54,626 nucleotides of DNA. Source: an uncultured Paracoccaceae bacterium (GTDB lineage: Bacteria; Pseudomonadota; Alphaproteobacteria; Rhodobacterales; Rhodobacteraceae). Shown here piece by piece: positions 1 to 7,668 of the stretch (the stretch's first letter is position 1; each line of letters opens with the position of its first letter). The notes below the pieces were generated by a model. It saw only the letters and a list, made by a program, of their open reading frames with translations, was not told where the DNA came from and searched no databases. The stretch lies in assembly GCA_937864535.1 (NCBI GenBank), contig CALMJS010000024.1, forward strand, positions 1-54,626. The letters are read 5' to 3'. The position numbers and the translations under genes are program-made.

Positions 1-3
1 GGA

Positions 4-189
4 TTAGTAGGTAGCGGCTTGCTGGACCGACAGGGCGGTCGACATCTTGTCGCCCATGGCGGTGGAGCCGCCCGAGATCGACGAGATGATTGCGACAGCG
101 ATACCGACCATGGCAGCGGTCAGAACGACCCAGTCAACGGTCACGGCGCCATCTTCGTCACGACGGAAGTTTTTGATGAAATTCAGCAT
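4..189 (-). CDS. Flp family type IVb pilin
   Basis: This 61-residue protein has the layout of a Flp (Tad-type) pilin precursor: a short basic leader ending at Gly14, then a hydrophobic helix of about 20 residues and a small polar tail. Prepilin peptidase would cut after Gly14, leaving a mature protein that starts AVTVDW. The usual Glu5-Tyr6 pair of Flp pilins is Asp5-Trp6 here. The stop codon is complete, and a GGAGG sits 8-9 bases before the start. No tad assembly genes are visible in this window, so the secretion machinery must be elsewhere. It is probably expressed from a promoter in the 190-537 region, divergent from the lytic transglycosylase gene. Confidence 0.85.
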   Translation of the reverse strand: MLNFIKNFRRDEDGAVTVDWVVLTAAMVGIAVAIISSISGGSTAMGDKMSTALSVQQAATY

Positions 190-537
190 TTGGTGTCCCT
201 CCTCAGGGGTTTAGATCGCTCTTAATCTTCCTATCGGAGCCTGCTCACCGGCCTCATTTGGTGTGCTGTCCGCTTCGGATGAGTTGATATAGCCGTCTGA
301 ATGGGGCCGGATTGGGGCAGGTTTCGTGCATCTTTGGCGCAAACGGATTTTTAGATATACTTTAGTATAAATCATTGAAAATTTTGGGTAAAAAAATCCA
401 ACGCGCTGTTTCGAGGCCTCTTTGGTGCCGATCTGTCCCCCGAAATGGGACGAAACGGTCGCATTGTGGCAGCGGAGAGTGGTCAGATGCCTAAATTTCT
501 GCGATAATTTTCGCAGGCAGAGGCAGGTTAGAACCGC
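190..537. other. Gene-free divergent promoter region
   Basis: These 348 bases separate the Flp pilin gene (leftward) from the lytic transglycosylase gene (rightward). No convincing ORF is present. The middle, about 345-400, is distinctly AT-rich against a GC-rich background, as expected for promoters, and holds a perfect 14-base palindrome listed separately. I see no tRNA, terminator or recognisable riboswitch here. Confidence 0.6.
356..369. promoter_or_regulatory. Palindrome TATACT-TT-AGTATA, possible operator
   Basis: Perfect inverted repeat with 6-base arms and a TT centre, in the AT-rich core of the region between the pilin and transglycosylase genes. It could be an operator or simply part of AT-rich promoter DNA. 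The binding protein is unknown. Confidence 0.35.
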
Positions 538-1353
538 ATGAAGCGGCGCTTGGCGATCATTTTTACTCTGGCGGCCTTATCCGCCGACTCGGTTTTTGCC
601 GAGTCGAACGTCGTGCAAGCCGATTTTACCTATAAGAGGGTCGGTCTCCCGGCGCCCGGCGCGACGAATCGTATTACGGTTCAAATTGATCCGGCCGCGA
701 TTCCCGTCCCCGCTGCGCCCGAACCCAGTGCACCTGTGCCCGGCGCCAGCCCATCGGGGGGGGATCTGGACTGGTTTTGGGGCCTGATTTCCCCGGACGC
801 CGCCGCGACAGGGCCCGGTCGGCTGGCGACTGCTCTGTCCGCTCTTGAACAACCGCCCGAAGGGAAAGCGCTGGTCCAACCCCGGCTAGAGGCACTGCAA
901 CGCATCGTCCAGAGCTATGGCCGCGACATCATGATGGAAACGATCGGCACCCAGGTGTCGCCCGCTCTGGTTCTGGCGGTGATCTCTGTCGAGAGCGCGG
1001 GCAATCCTCGCGCGATCAGCCGGACGGGGGCGCAGGGGCTCATGCAGTTGATGCCGGGGACCGCGGAACGCTTTGATGTCGCGAATGCGATGGATGCCTC
1101 ACAGAACATTGCCGGGGGCGTTGCCTACCTCGACTGGCTGATTAACGATTTCGACCGTGATCCCATCCTCTATATCGCCGCCTATAACGCAGGCGAGGGA
1201 GCGATTCGGGATAACAACGGTGTTCCCAACTATGCCGAAACCCGCGATTACGTGCCAAAGGTTCTCTCTGCTTGGACTGTGGCGCGTGCTCTTTGCGTGA
1301 CGCCGCCAGAGCTGATGACCGACGGTTGCGTCTTTTCCTTAAACGGAGACTGA
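538..1353 (+). CDS. Secreted lytic transglycosylase (SLT domain)
   Basis: The 271-residue protein begins with a signal peptide (about residues 1-21, KRR then a hydrophobic core ending VFA). A proline/alanine-rich linker follows at about 50-75, then a C-terminal SLT domain at about 135-245. The catalytic Glu152 is in ISVESAGNP, followed by the family motifs GAQGLMQLMP and AAYNAGEGAI. The family cleaves peptidoglycan glycan strands in the periplasm, leaving 1,6-anhydro-muramyl ends. Two cysteines near the C-terminus (253 and 264) could form a disulfide. The next gene starts 3 bases after the stop, so the two are probably cotranscribed. Its place beside a pilin gene suggests a role in opening the wall for a surface structure, but that is inference. 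Confidence 0.9.
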   Translation: MKRRLAIIFTLAALSADSVFAESNVVQADFTYKRVGLPAPGATNRITVQIDPAAIPVPAAPEPSAPVPGASPSGGDLDWFWGLISPDAAATGPGRLATALSALEQPPEGKALVQPRLEALQRIVQSYGRDIMMETIGTQVSPALVLAVISVESAGNPRAISRTGAQGLMQLMPGTAERFDVANAMDASQNIAGGVAYLDWLINDFDRDPILYIAAYNAGEGAIRDNNGVPNYAETRDYVPKVLSAWTVARALCVTPPELMTDGCVFSLNGD

Positions 1354-1356
1354 ATA

Positions 1357-2784
1357 TTGACCCATTCTCAGCCGCTTGTTCTCGATGTGGACGGTACGTT
1401 TCTGCGCACGGATTTGTTGTATGAAACCTTTTGGGCGGGCCTAGGCCGTGCGCCGATCACGACGATCAGGGCGGCGTTTCGATTTTGGCGTGATCCCGCG
1501 CGGCTCAAGTCCGAACTGCGTCAGATCGCGCCGCTGCGGCTGGATCTTTTGCCGGTCAACGACCAGATCGCCCAGATGGCAAGGGACGCGCAGGCCGAAG
1601 GCCGGGAGGTCGTCCTCGCCTCGGCTTCTGATCGGCATCTGGTTCAGGATCTGGCGACGCTGCATGGATTTGATGCCGCCTTGGGGTCTGAACCCGGACA
1701 CAACCTCAAAGGTGCGCACAAGGCGCGGGCGCTGGTCGCAGAGTACGGCGACAAGGGCTTTATCTACGCTGGCGATGACAAATCCGATGCCGCCATCTGG
1801 GCGCGTGCCAGCCATTCTATCGTTGTGGGGCGCGCTGGCGGGGCAGGGGAGAAACTCCCCGTCGCTCAGAAAACGCAACTGCCGGGTGGCTGGTCCTGGT
1901 CTGCCTTAACCAAGGCGATCCGTCCGCATCAATGGGTCAAGAACGTTCTGCTGTTTCTGCCGATGATTGCGGCGCATCAGTTCGACCTGATGACCGCGTT
2001 CTTGGTGGTGCTGGGTATCGCGGCATTCTCGGCGGCGGCTTCGTCGATCTACGTGGTGAATGACCTGCTCGACCTCGAGGCGGATCGCCTGCACCGCACC
2101 AAGTGCAAGCGCCCTTTTGCGGCCGGCACCGTTCCGATCAAGGTCGGGATGATCGCCTGCGGCGGTCTGGCGGCGATTGCTCTGGGGCTCGGGGCTGTGT
2201 TGGGCATCGCGTTCCTGGGTGTTGTGGTGCTCTATATGATCTTGTCGCTGGCCTATTCGCTCAAGCTCAAACGGATGCGCTGGATCGACATTTTCACCCT
2301 CGCGGCTCTTTATACCATCCGGGTGGTGGCAGGGGCCGCGGCGAGTCAGGTCGATGCTTCGGTGTTTATGCTGATCTTTATCTTTCCGATTTTTGTCACG
2401 CTGGGCTGCGTCAAACGATTGACCGAATTGACGCTCGCGACGAACGATGACCCGTTGCCCGGTCGTGGCTATGGACGCCTGGACCGTCCGGATTTGTTGA
2501 ACGTGGCGATACTGGGGATGGTCGGGGCCTTGGTGATCTTTTTCCTGTATTCCTTTAGCGAACAGGCGCGGGTTCTCTATCCGTCGCAGTGGCTGCTCTG
2601 GGTGGCCTTGATCCCGATTGCTGCATGGCTCAATCGCATGGTGCGACTGGGCTGGTTCGGGCAGCAGGATTACGATCCCATCGTTTTCGCGCTCAAGGAC
2701 AAGCGGGGCATCGGGCTGTTGCTGATCACTTTGTCGCTAATGTTCTATTCTGCCGGGCTCTGGCAGCAATGGTTCGGGTTCTAA
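1357..2784 (+). CDS. HAD phosphatase-UbiA prenyltransferase fusion (DPPR synthase-like)
   Basis: This 475-residue fusion starts at TTG, with GGAG 8 bases upstream. Residues 1-170 form a HAD phosphatase-like domain: nucleophile motif DVDGT (Asp10, Asp12), the SAS motif near 89-91 and GDDKSD at 139-144. From about 185 on is a polytopic UbiA domain with NDLLDLEADR (235-244) followed by H-x-T-K-x-K-R-P. That pattern matches decaprenyl-phosphate phosphoribosyltransferases (Mycobacterium Rv3806c) better than quinone or haem prenyltransferases. Family knowledge: UbiA makes polyprenylphosphoryl-5-phosphoribose from PRPP, which then needs dephosphorylation. I infer that the fused HAD domain supplies that phosphatase. 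The DprE1- and DprE2-like genes lie convergently just downstream. Confidence 0.85.
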   Translation: MTHSQPLVLDVDGTFLRTDLLYETFWAGLGRAPITTIRAAFRFWRDPARLKSELRQIAPLRLDLLPVNDQIAQMARDAQAEGREVVLASASDRHLVQDLATLHGFDAALGSEPGHNLKGAHKARALVAEYGDKGFIYAGDDKSDAAIWARASHSIVVGRAGGAGEKLPVAQKTQLPGGWSWSALTKAIRPHQWVKNVLLFLPMIAAHQFDLMTAFLVVLGIAAFSAAASSIYVVNDLLDLEADRLHRTKCKRPFAAGTVPIKVGMIACGGLAAIALGLGAVLGIAFLGVVVLYMILSLAYSLKLKRMRWIDIFTLAALYTIRVVAGAAASQVDASVFMLIFIFPIFVTLGCVKRLTELTLATNDDPLPGRGYGRLDRPDLLNVAILGMVGALVIFFLYSFSEQARVLYPSQWLLWVALIPIAAWLNRMVRLGWFGQQDYDPIVFALKDKRGIGLLLITLSLMFYSAGLWQQWFGF

Positions 2785-2798
2785 TGTTCCAAATAGAC

Positions 2799-2823
2799 AA
2801 GGGCGCCAGATGGCGCCCTTTGT
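2799..2823. terminator. Bidirectional terminator between UbiA fusion and SDR gene
   Basis: A 10-base-pair stem (arms 2799-2808 and 2811-2820) flanked by A- and T-runs lies between the convergent stop codons. It can serve both strands. Confidence 0.8.
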
Positions 2824-3555
2824 TCAGATCGACAGCTTTTTAAAGATCGGCTCGGGGATCAGGCGGATTATTGTCATGACCAAGAGCCAAAGGCGTTTTG
2901 TATATACCGTGTTCCGCTGGCTCTTGAGGCCCGCGATGATGTCCTTGGCGACCGCATCCGGTGTAGCCATGAACGGCAACTGGCTGCCCCATGTCATCGC
3001 CGTATCTACCGGCCCGGGTTTCACGGTCATCACATGAATGCCCTTGCGTCCCAATCGATTGCGCAGGCCTGATAGATAGGTCGAGAACCCGGCCTTGGCC
3101 GCGCCATAGACATAGTTGCCGAGCCGCCCGCGATCTCCGGCAACAGAGCTGACACCGACGATTTCGCCCGCTTCGCGCTCTTCCATCAGGGGGGCAAGAG
3201 CGGTCAGGAACTGCGCCGGTCCGGTAAAACTATCGATGACAACACCGGGGATCAGGCCCGGATCAGCGTCAATTTCCGATTGCTCCGGCATTGATCCGAC
3301 GAAAACCGCACAGCAAATTGTCCCGCTGATGGTTTGCAGTCGCGCGAGCACCGGTGCGAAACTGTCGGCATCGCGCATATCGATTGCACAGACCTCGGCC
3401 GCAGCTGCGCCGCGATGTCTGGCATCGGCGGCGGTAACCAACATGTCGTTTTGATCCCGACCGCAGAGCAGGAAACCCGCGCCAGTGTCGGCCTCTTGCC
3501 GGATAAAGGCGCGTGCGATGGCACTGGTCGCCCCTAGAATGACCCAAGTTTTCAT
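2824..3555 (-). CDS. SDR oxidoreductase, DprE2-like keto-reductase
   Basis: 243 residues. The start chosen (MKTWVILGATS) overlaps the stop of the upstream DprE1-like gene as ATGA; a longer reading would lack the Rossmann start. NAD(P)-binding motif GATSAIA at 8-14, catalytic Ser136/137, Tyr150 and Lys154 (YGAAK). The C-terminus is hydrophobic and ends IPEPIFKKL, as in DprE2 proteins. In mycobacteria DprE2 reduces the 2-keto intermediate made by DprE1, turning polyprenylphosphoryl-ribose into the arabinose epimer. Here the tight coupling to a DprE1 homologue supports the same reaction at the inner membrane. A generic SDR role is possible, but the context makes it unlikely. Confidence 0.85.
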   Translation of the reverse strand: MKTWVILGATSAIARAFIRQEADTGAGFLLCGRDQNDMLVTAADARHRGAAAAEVCAIDMRDADSFAPVLARLQTISGTICCAVFVGSMPEQSEIDADPGLIPGVVIDSFTGPAQFLTALAPLMEEREAGEIVGVSSVAGDRGRLGNYVYGAAKAGFSTYLSGLRNRLGRKGIHVMTVKPGPVDTAMTWGSQLPFMATPDAVAKDIIAGLKSQRNTVYTKRLWLLVMTIIRLIPEPIFKKLSI

Positions 3556-4847
3556 ATCGCAGTCCTTAGGGCCAATCGCCGCGTCAGGTCGGTTTCGAGC
3601 CGTCTTTCCGGGTCGATATCGTTCACCGTGGCGGCCCATTCCGGCAAATGGGTGTACATCGCCCTGGCCTGCGCCGCCGTCGACAGGCTGTCCTTGGCCA
3701 GATAGACCCTGCCGTTCGCCTCGATGGTCTGGGCGATCAAATGCGCAATCAGTTCTGGCGTCGCGCCGCGATTGGGGAAATCAACGGCGAGCGTAAAGCC
3801 CTCTTTTGCAAAGGAAAGATGCCCGGACTCTGCAGGGCCCATACGTTTGAGCACGGCAAGAGGCGAGGCGGCACCAGCCTCGGCGATGGCCCCCAGCATG
3901 CCTCGTAGCGCGTAGCGTTCATTTGTCGGTACGACGCACTGGAACTGATGGAACCCGGTTTTGCCATAGAGCCGATTCCAGTCGTGAACGCGGTCGAGCG
4001 GGAAAAAGAAATCCTCGATCGGGCGAATGACGAATTGGCCGTCCGCCGGTACGCGTCGATAATAGAGCGTGTTAAACATCCGGACCATCGGCGCCGAAAG
4101 GGCAAATCCCGGCGCATCGAAGGGGATCGTGCGGGTCTTGGTCCGATGTTTCGCTTCTGCGCCGCTGGTTTCCGCCTCTTCGACAATTCCGCGTCCGAGC
4201 GACGCGCCGGTGGCAGCGGCATCGACCCAACCGACACAGAACGTTGCCTGCGAGGCATCCAGCATCGCAATATGTTCGTCAAAGTTTTCGGCCCGCCGTT
4301 CGTGCACCTTCATCGTGCGCCCGGGGACGGCCATCAGCGACAGTCGCGCCGAAGCGATCACCCCGGTTTGACCGAGACCACCGATTGTCGCCCGCCAAAT
4401 ACTGGTGTCATCCGGAGCGATCACCCGTGGTCCATCGGGGGTCAGCAAAGTGATTTCGCGGACGTGACCGCCGAAAGATCCGGCATGATGGTGGTTCTTG
4501 CCGTGCACATCCATCGCGATACAGCCGCCAACCGTCGCAAAGCCGGTACCGGGCATCACACGTGGCAGCCAGCCCCTGGTTGGCAGTACCCGTGCCAGAT
4601 CGCCGATCGTGCAGCCAGCCTCGACGTGGATGTCACCCGTTCTGGTGTCGAACTCCAGAATTCGGTCGAGCCGCGTCATATCCATCGCCCGCCCGCCCGA
4701 ATTCAGTGCAGCGTCGCCATAACTCCGACGATTGCCGATTGCCGGAGCGGTCGGGGTCACTTGGGACTGACGCTCTGGCCGGGCAAGCTGTCCAGAAGCG
4801 GTTAAGGCTCGGCCCCAACCCGAGTAGGTATTTGTTTTCCAGCGCAT
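3552..4847 (-). CDS. FAD-linked oxidase, DprE1-like (decaprenylphosphoryl-ribose 2'-oxidase)
   Basis: 431 residues from the ATG one base after the flippase-like gene's stop. The N-terminal FAD-binding (VAO-type) domain has RSYGDAALN at 41-49, where DprE1 proteins have RSYGD-x-A, and HGKNHHHAGSFG at 115-126, matching the DprE1 flavin-site motif. The C-terminal substrate domain has AVDFP (354-358) and AKDS (384-387). Lys385 aligns with Mycobacterium tuberculosis Lys418. Ala354 aligns with Cys387, the residue that benzothiazinones modify; the 31-residue spacing between the two positions is identical. Expected role: oxidation of C2' of polyprenylphosphoryl-ribose, with the SDR completing the epimerisation. 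Probably the third gene of a leftward operon. Confidence 0.88.
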   Translation of the reverse strand: MRWKTNTYSGWGRALTASGQLARPERQSQVTPTAPAIGNRRSYGDAALNSGGRAMDMTRLDRILEFDTRTGDIHVEAGCTIGDLARVLPTRGWLPRVMPGTGFATVGGCIAMDVHGKNHHHAGSFGGHVREITLLTPDGPRVIAPDDTSIWRATIGGLGQTGVIASARLSLMAVPGRTMKVHERRAENFDEHIAMLDASQATFCVGWVDAAATGASLGRGIVEEAETSGAEAKHRTKTRTIPFDAPGFALSAPMVRMFNTLYYRRVPADGQFVIRPIEDFFFPLDRVHDWNRLYGKTGFHQFQCVVPTNERYALRGMLGAIAEAGAASPLAVLKRMGPAESGHLSFAKEGFTLAVDFPNRGATPELIAHLIAQTIEANGRVYLAKDSLSTAAQARAMYTHLPEWAATVNDIDPERRLETDLTRRLALRTAI

Positions 4848-4848
4848 G

Positions 4849-5847
4849 TCAGTGGCTCTTTGTCGATTTGCGTTCTGCAAAGGGGAAGAGGATCAGGCCC
4901 AGTCCAATGGCAAACCACAGGGTTGTCACCCGAATAATGGCCGTGGCAGGCAGGGAAGTTTCCAGCGGAACCCCCTGCAACGAAAGGAGCGCGATCATCG
5001 CCGCCTCTGCGCCGCCAACGCCGCCCGGCGCTCCTGTTAATCCTCCGGCAAGGGTTGCGAATGTAAAGATGGTGGTAGCGGTCCAGAATCCGACGTCTGC
5101 GCCCATCCAATTTAGCAGCAGGTAAAACGATGCGCCTTCGGCGAACCAGCCCAAGATACCCAGCGCGAGCGAGGCAGTGATGGTTGCTGGCGTAGAGAAC
5201 ATGGCCAAAGAGCGCGAGGCGCGGCGGAGCTTTGCAAATAGCCGGGCAAAGCGACCGGTCAGGCGAAAGGCGAGTTCTGCCAGTCCGGACAAGAGTTGCG
5301 GCCGCGTCGCGACAAAGGCCGCAGCAAGTGCCACCGTCGCGACGGGCAGACCAAAACGCACGCCGCCGGTGCTGAATGATAGTCCCAGGGCCAAGAGAAT
5401 CGCCATCGCGGCCAAGTCCCCCGCTCTGTCCATCAGGGCCAGCGGCGCGGTCCGTTCAAAGGACCAGCCGGTTTCGCGGCGGAGCCAACGCATGCGGACC
5501 AGTTCCCCGACGCGGCCGGGGGTCACTGACATCGCAAAACCGCCGAGGAAATGGCGGTAATTCTGCGTTATTGTCGTCGGCAGGCCAAGCCGCCGAGCGA
5601 ACAGATGCCAACGACCCCCTCTCAGGGCATAGTTCAGGAGGCTGAGACCCAAGAGCGCAGCGAACTGTCCGACGTCCAACAGCGAGAGTTGATCGATGGT
5701 TTCCTGCCATCCTGTTGCTGCGGCCAGACCACTCAGGCCGACCACCACAAATCCGATGAGCCCGATCGTGATCATCAGATCGCGCCTGCGCCCCCTGGGC
5801 AGGGGCGTCCCGTACGATAACGGCGATGTAGCGCGAAGGTTTGTCAT
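4849..5847 (-). CDS. Lysylphosphatidylglycerol-synthase-TM / UPF0104-like membrane protein
   Basis: 332 residues, start at the ATG preceded by a purine-rich GGGGA; an in-frame upstream extension has no membrane character and was left out. About eight hydrophobic segments and the family arrangement NYALRGGRWHLF early and a glycine-rich GGLTGAPGGVGGAEA late mark the flippase-like LPG_synthase_TM (AglD-like) family. It lacks the soluble lysyl-transferase domain of MprF, so it is not an aminoacyl-lipid synthase. Its stop is one base from the start of the DprE1-like gene. I infer that it may move the polyprenyl-linked sugar across the membrane, or otherwise handle it; the family has no single proven function. 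Confidence 0.75.
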   Translation of the reverse strand: MTNLRATSPLSYGTPLPRGRRRDLMITIGLIGFVVVGLSGLAAATGWQETIDQLSLLDVGQFAALLGLSLLNYALRGGRWHLFARRLGLPTTITQNYRHFLGGFAMSVTPGRVGELVRMRWLRRETGWSFERTAPLALMDRAGDLAAMAILLALGLSFSTGGVRFGLPVATVALAAAFVATRPQLLSGLAELAFRLTGRFARLFAKLRRASRSLAMFSTPATITASLALGILGWFAEGASFYLLLNWMGADVGFWTATTIFTFATLAGGLTGAPGGVGGAEAAMIALLSLQGVPLETSLPATAIIRVTTLWFAIGLGLILFPFAERKSTKSH

Positions 5848-6003
5848 GGGTCCCCATCCGTTTGTCGCCGATCTAGCGACAAATTGGGGCAGGAATATGA
5901 TGACGCTGCGGTTCGCGAAACAGTTTTTGCCCGCATCCGAGCCCAATAGATTCGATGCGGCCAACATGCGCAGGCCGCTTTGGTCGCGTTTCGAAGGTCA
6001 GGT

Positions 6004-6873
6004 TCAGAAAAGCCCGACGTATTCAGGCGGAAGCCGTAGGATCTGACGCTTGGTTGTCGGGCTGCGCACATAGATGCCGTTCTTGACCTTGCGCAGTTTA
6101 TACGAGGCACGGTTCAGCTGTGGTGCGTTCAACTGTTCCGCGGTTTTGATTGTCCCAAGCCTGAATTCGTCCAGATAGTCGGCCTCGGTCCGCCAGGTTT
6201 TTCCACCCAGGTTCGGAAAGGGTTTGCCGGTGGCCGGATCGATAATCATCGAATACCGCGCCGCGCGCCGCTCTTGGAACTGGCGGTTATCAAACAACCG
6301 TAAATGAAACAGCGTCAGATTGGGGTCGATGACATAGTTTTCCTGGTCGCAATAGTGACCTCCCGATCCCCATCGAATGGCGTGCCGGGTGATCGCGGGC
6401 TTTGAATACCAGCTGTTGTGGACAAAGTGTCGACGTTGGCCGAGTACCGGCAGCGTGGGGTCGTAATCGTTCGGTTCCTGATCCGGGACATGGACGATGT
6501 CGATGCCCGTCGGAGCTACCACCGGATCGGGGTGATCCAGGATATACTCGACCGGATTTGTGCCAACCTTCGGATCTAGAACAATAATCTCATCGACATC
6601 TGTATAGATGGCCCGGTCGAACATGTAGCAGGCCCCGGAGACAAAGTGAGAGATCATCGACCAGCGATCCCTCTCGCTGTTGTCGTGAACGGCTGGCCTG
6701 TTGATCCGCAGGGTATTGCAGCCCTTGGCCAAGGCTTCGTAGCGATCGTAATTTGCGTGCATCAGAACAAAGATATTCTCGCGCGGCAGGAACCGTGTCC
6801 AATACCGCAAGAAGATGTCCAAATAGACATCATCGTCGTAGACCATCGTGAAGAGGGCGAGTTGCTTAGACAC
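6004..6873 (-). CDS. Glycosyltransferase family 2/92-type
   Basis: 289 residues from a GTG start that overlaps the end of the FkbM gene by 8 bases, so the two are translationally coupled. The N-terminal half reads as a GT-A fold: a beta strand at LALFTMVYDDD, then an acidic metal-binding motif YTDVDEIIV near residue 92. It resembles the glycosyltransferases annotated family 2 or DUF23/GT92 that act on surface polysaccharides. No membrane segments are evident, so it should work on the cytoplasmic face. Donor and acceptor cannot be read from sequence. About 150 bases without a gene separate it from the flippase-like gene downstream, which is on the same strand. Confidence 0.75.
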   Translation of the reverse strand: MSKQLALFTMVYDDDVYLDIFLRYWTRFLPRENIFVLMHANYDRYEALAKGCNTLRINRPAVHDNSERDRWSMISHFVSGACYMFDRAIYTDVDEIIVLDPKVGTNPVEYILDHPDPVVAPTGIDIVHVPDQEPNDYDPTLPVLGQRRHFVHNSWYSKPAITRHAIRWGSGGHYCDQENYVIDPNLTLFHLRLFDNRQFQERRAARYSMIIDPATGKPFPNLGGKTWRTEADYLDEFRLGTIKTAEQLNAPQLNRASYKLRKVKNGIYVRSPTTKRQILRLPPEYVGLF

Positions 6874-7549
6874 GAGAATTCCTCTTGAACACCATCACGC
6901 GCGGGCGTTCCATCGCGGCGAGGTCGGGATAAAGGCCTGCAGTCATCAAAACATGAAACAACCTGGACTGACGCGCAAGATCTGTGGTGTCGGGATGGAG
7001 TTCGGCAACCACGAGGTCGATCTGCCTCCAGTCGATGTCGGGAAAGAGCGTATACTCGGCCCCTTCGATGTCGCAGACCAAAACATTCGCACCCGTATTG
7101 CGGAGCAGTTCATTGACGTCGAGCGTGTCGATTTCAACGCTACGCGCGATATCCGGCGTATCCGGCGACAGTGAAGATGCCCAAAAATCGCTGGAAATAT
7201 AAAAGGTTGCCTTGCCGTCTGCCGCGCCGACCAGCGCATTGATGACGGTGATCCCCGTGACGCCATTGCAGGCATGGGTATGCGCGATAATCGGCAACAG
7301 ATCAGGGTTCGCCTCGACAGAGGTGACCTGCGAAGGGGCGCTGGCGCGGGCCAGACATGTGCCGATCACGCCGCATCCGGCGCCAAGTTCCACGATGCGA
7401 TCCGATGGCCGTACCGCGGCGGCAATCGCTCGACGCTCCATCAACTCATAACGGTCGTCCTTCAGGGCCCGTTTCAGCGAGTTGCTAAAGTTCTGTTCGA
7501 TATCTTCGACAACGATGCCGCCGGACAGTTCAAAGGATTTTATGGCCAT
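6866..7549 (-). CDS. FkbM family methyltransferase
   Basis: 227 residues with a class I SAM-dependent fold: motif I IVELGAGCGVIG near 53-64, the acidic strand end SVEANPD near 77-83, and the FkbM signature VLVCDIEGAEYTLF near 157-170. FkbM enzymes O-methylate small molecules and sugars; those in glycan clusters usually cap or modify sugar residues. It is the first gene of the leftward glycan operon and shares its upstream region (7550-7668) with the divergent sulfotransferase gene. The substrate is unknown. Confidence 0.8.
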   Translation of the reverse strand: MAIKSFELSGGIVVEDIEQNFSNSLKRALKDDRYELMERRAIAAAVRPSDRIVELGAGCGVIGTCLARASAPSQVTSVEANPDLLPIIAHTHACNGVTGITVINALVGAADGKATFYISSDFWASSLSPDTPDIARSVEIDTLDVNELLRNTGANVLVCDIEGAEYTLFPDIDWRQIDLVVAELHPDTTDLARQSRLFHVLMTAGLYPDLAAMERPRVMVFKRNSRV

Positions 7550-7668
7550 GAAAGATCTAGGATTGCTCTATAGGTGCAGGTTAAGGGTCCATCGGTAGCT
7601 TGGCAATGCGGCTAAGGTTTGACATGACCACAGTCTATCGCTGAATCTGCGTAAAATTGGTTTCGTGT

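Noticed and set aside
190-240. Possible CtrA site before the Flp pilin gene (TTAA-N7-CTAAA on the minus strand).
   Set aside because: Two mismatches to TTAA-N7-TTAAC, too weak to report, although pilins are CtrA targets in other alphaproteobacteria.
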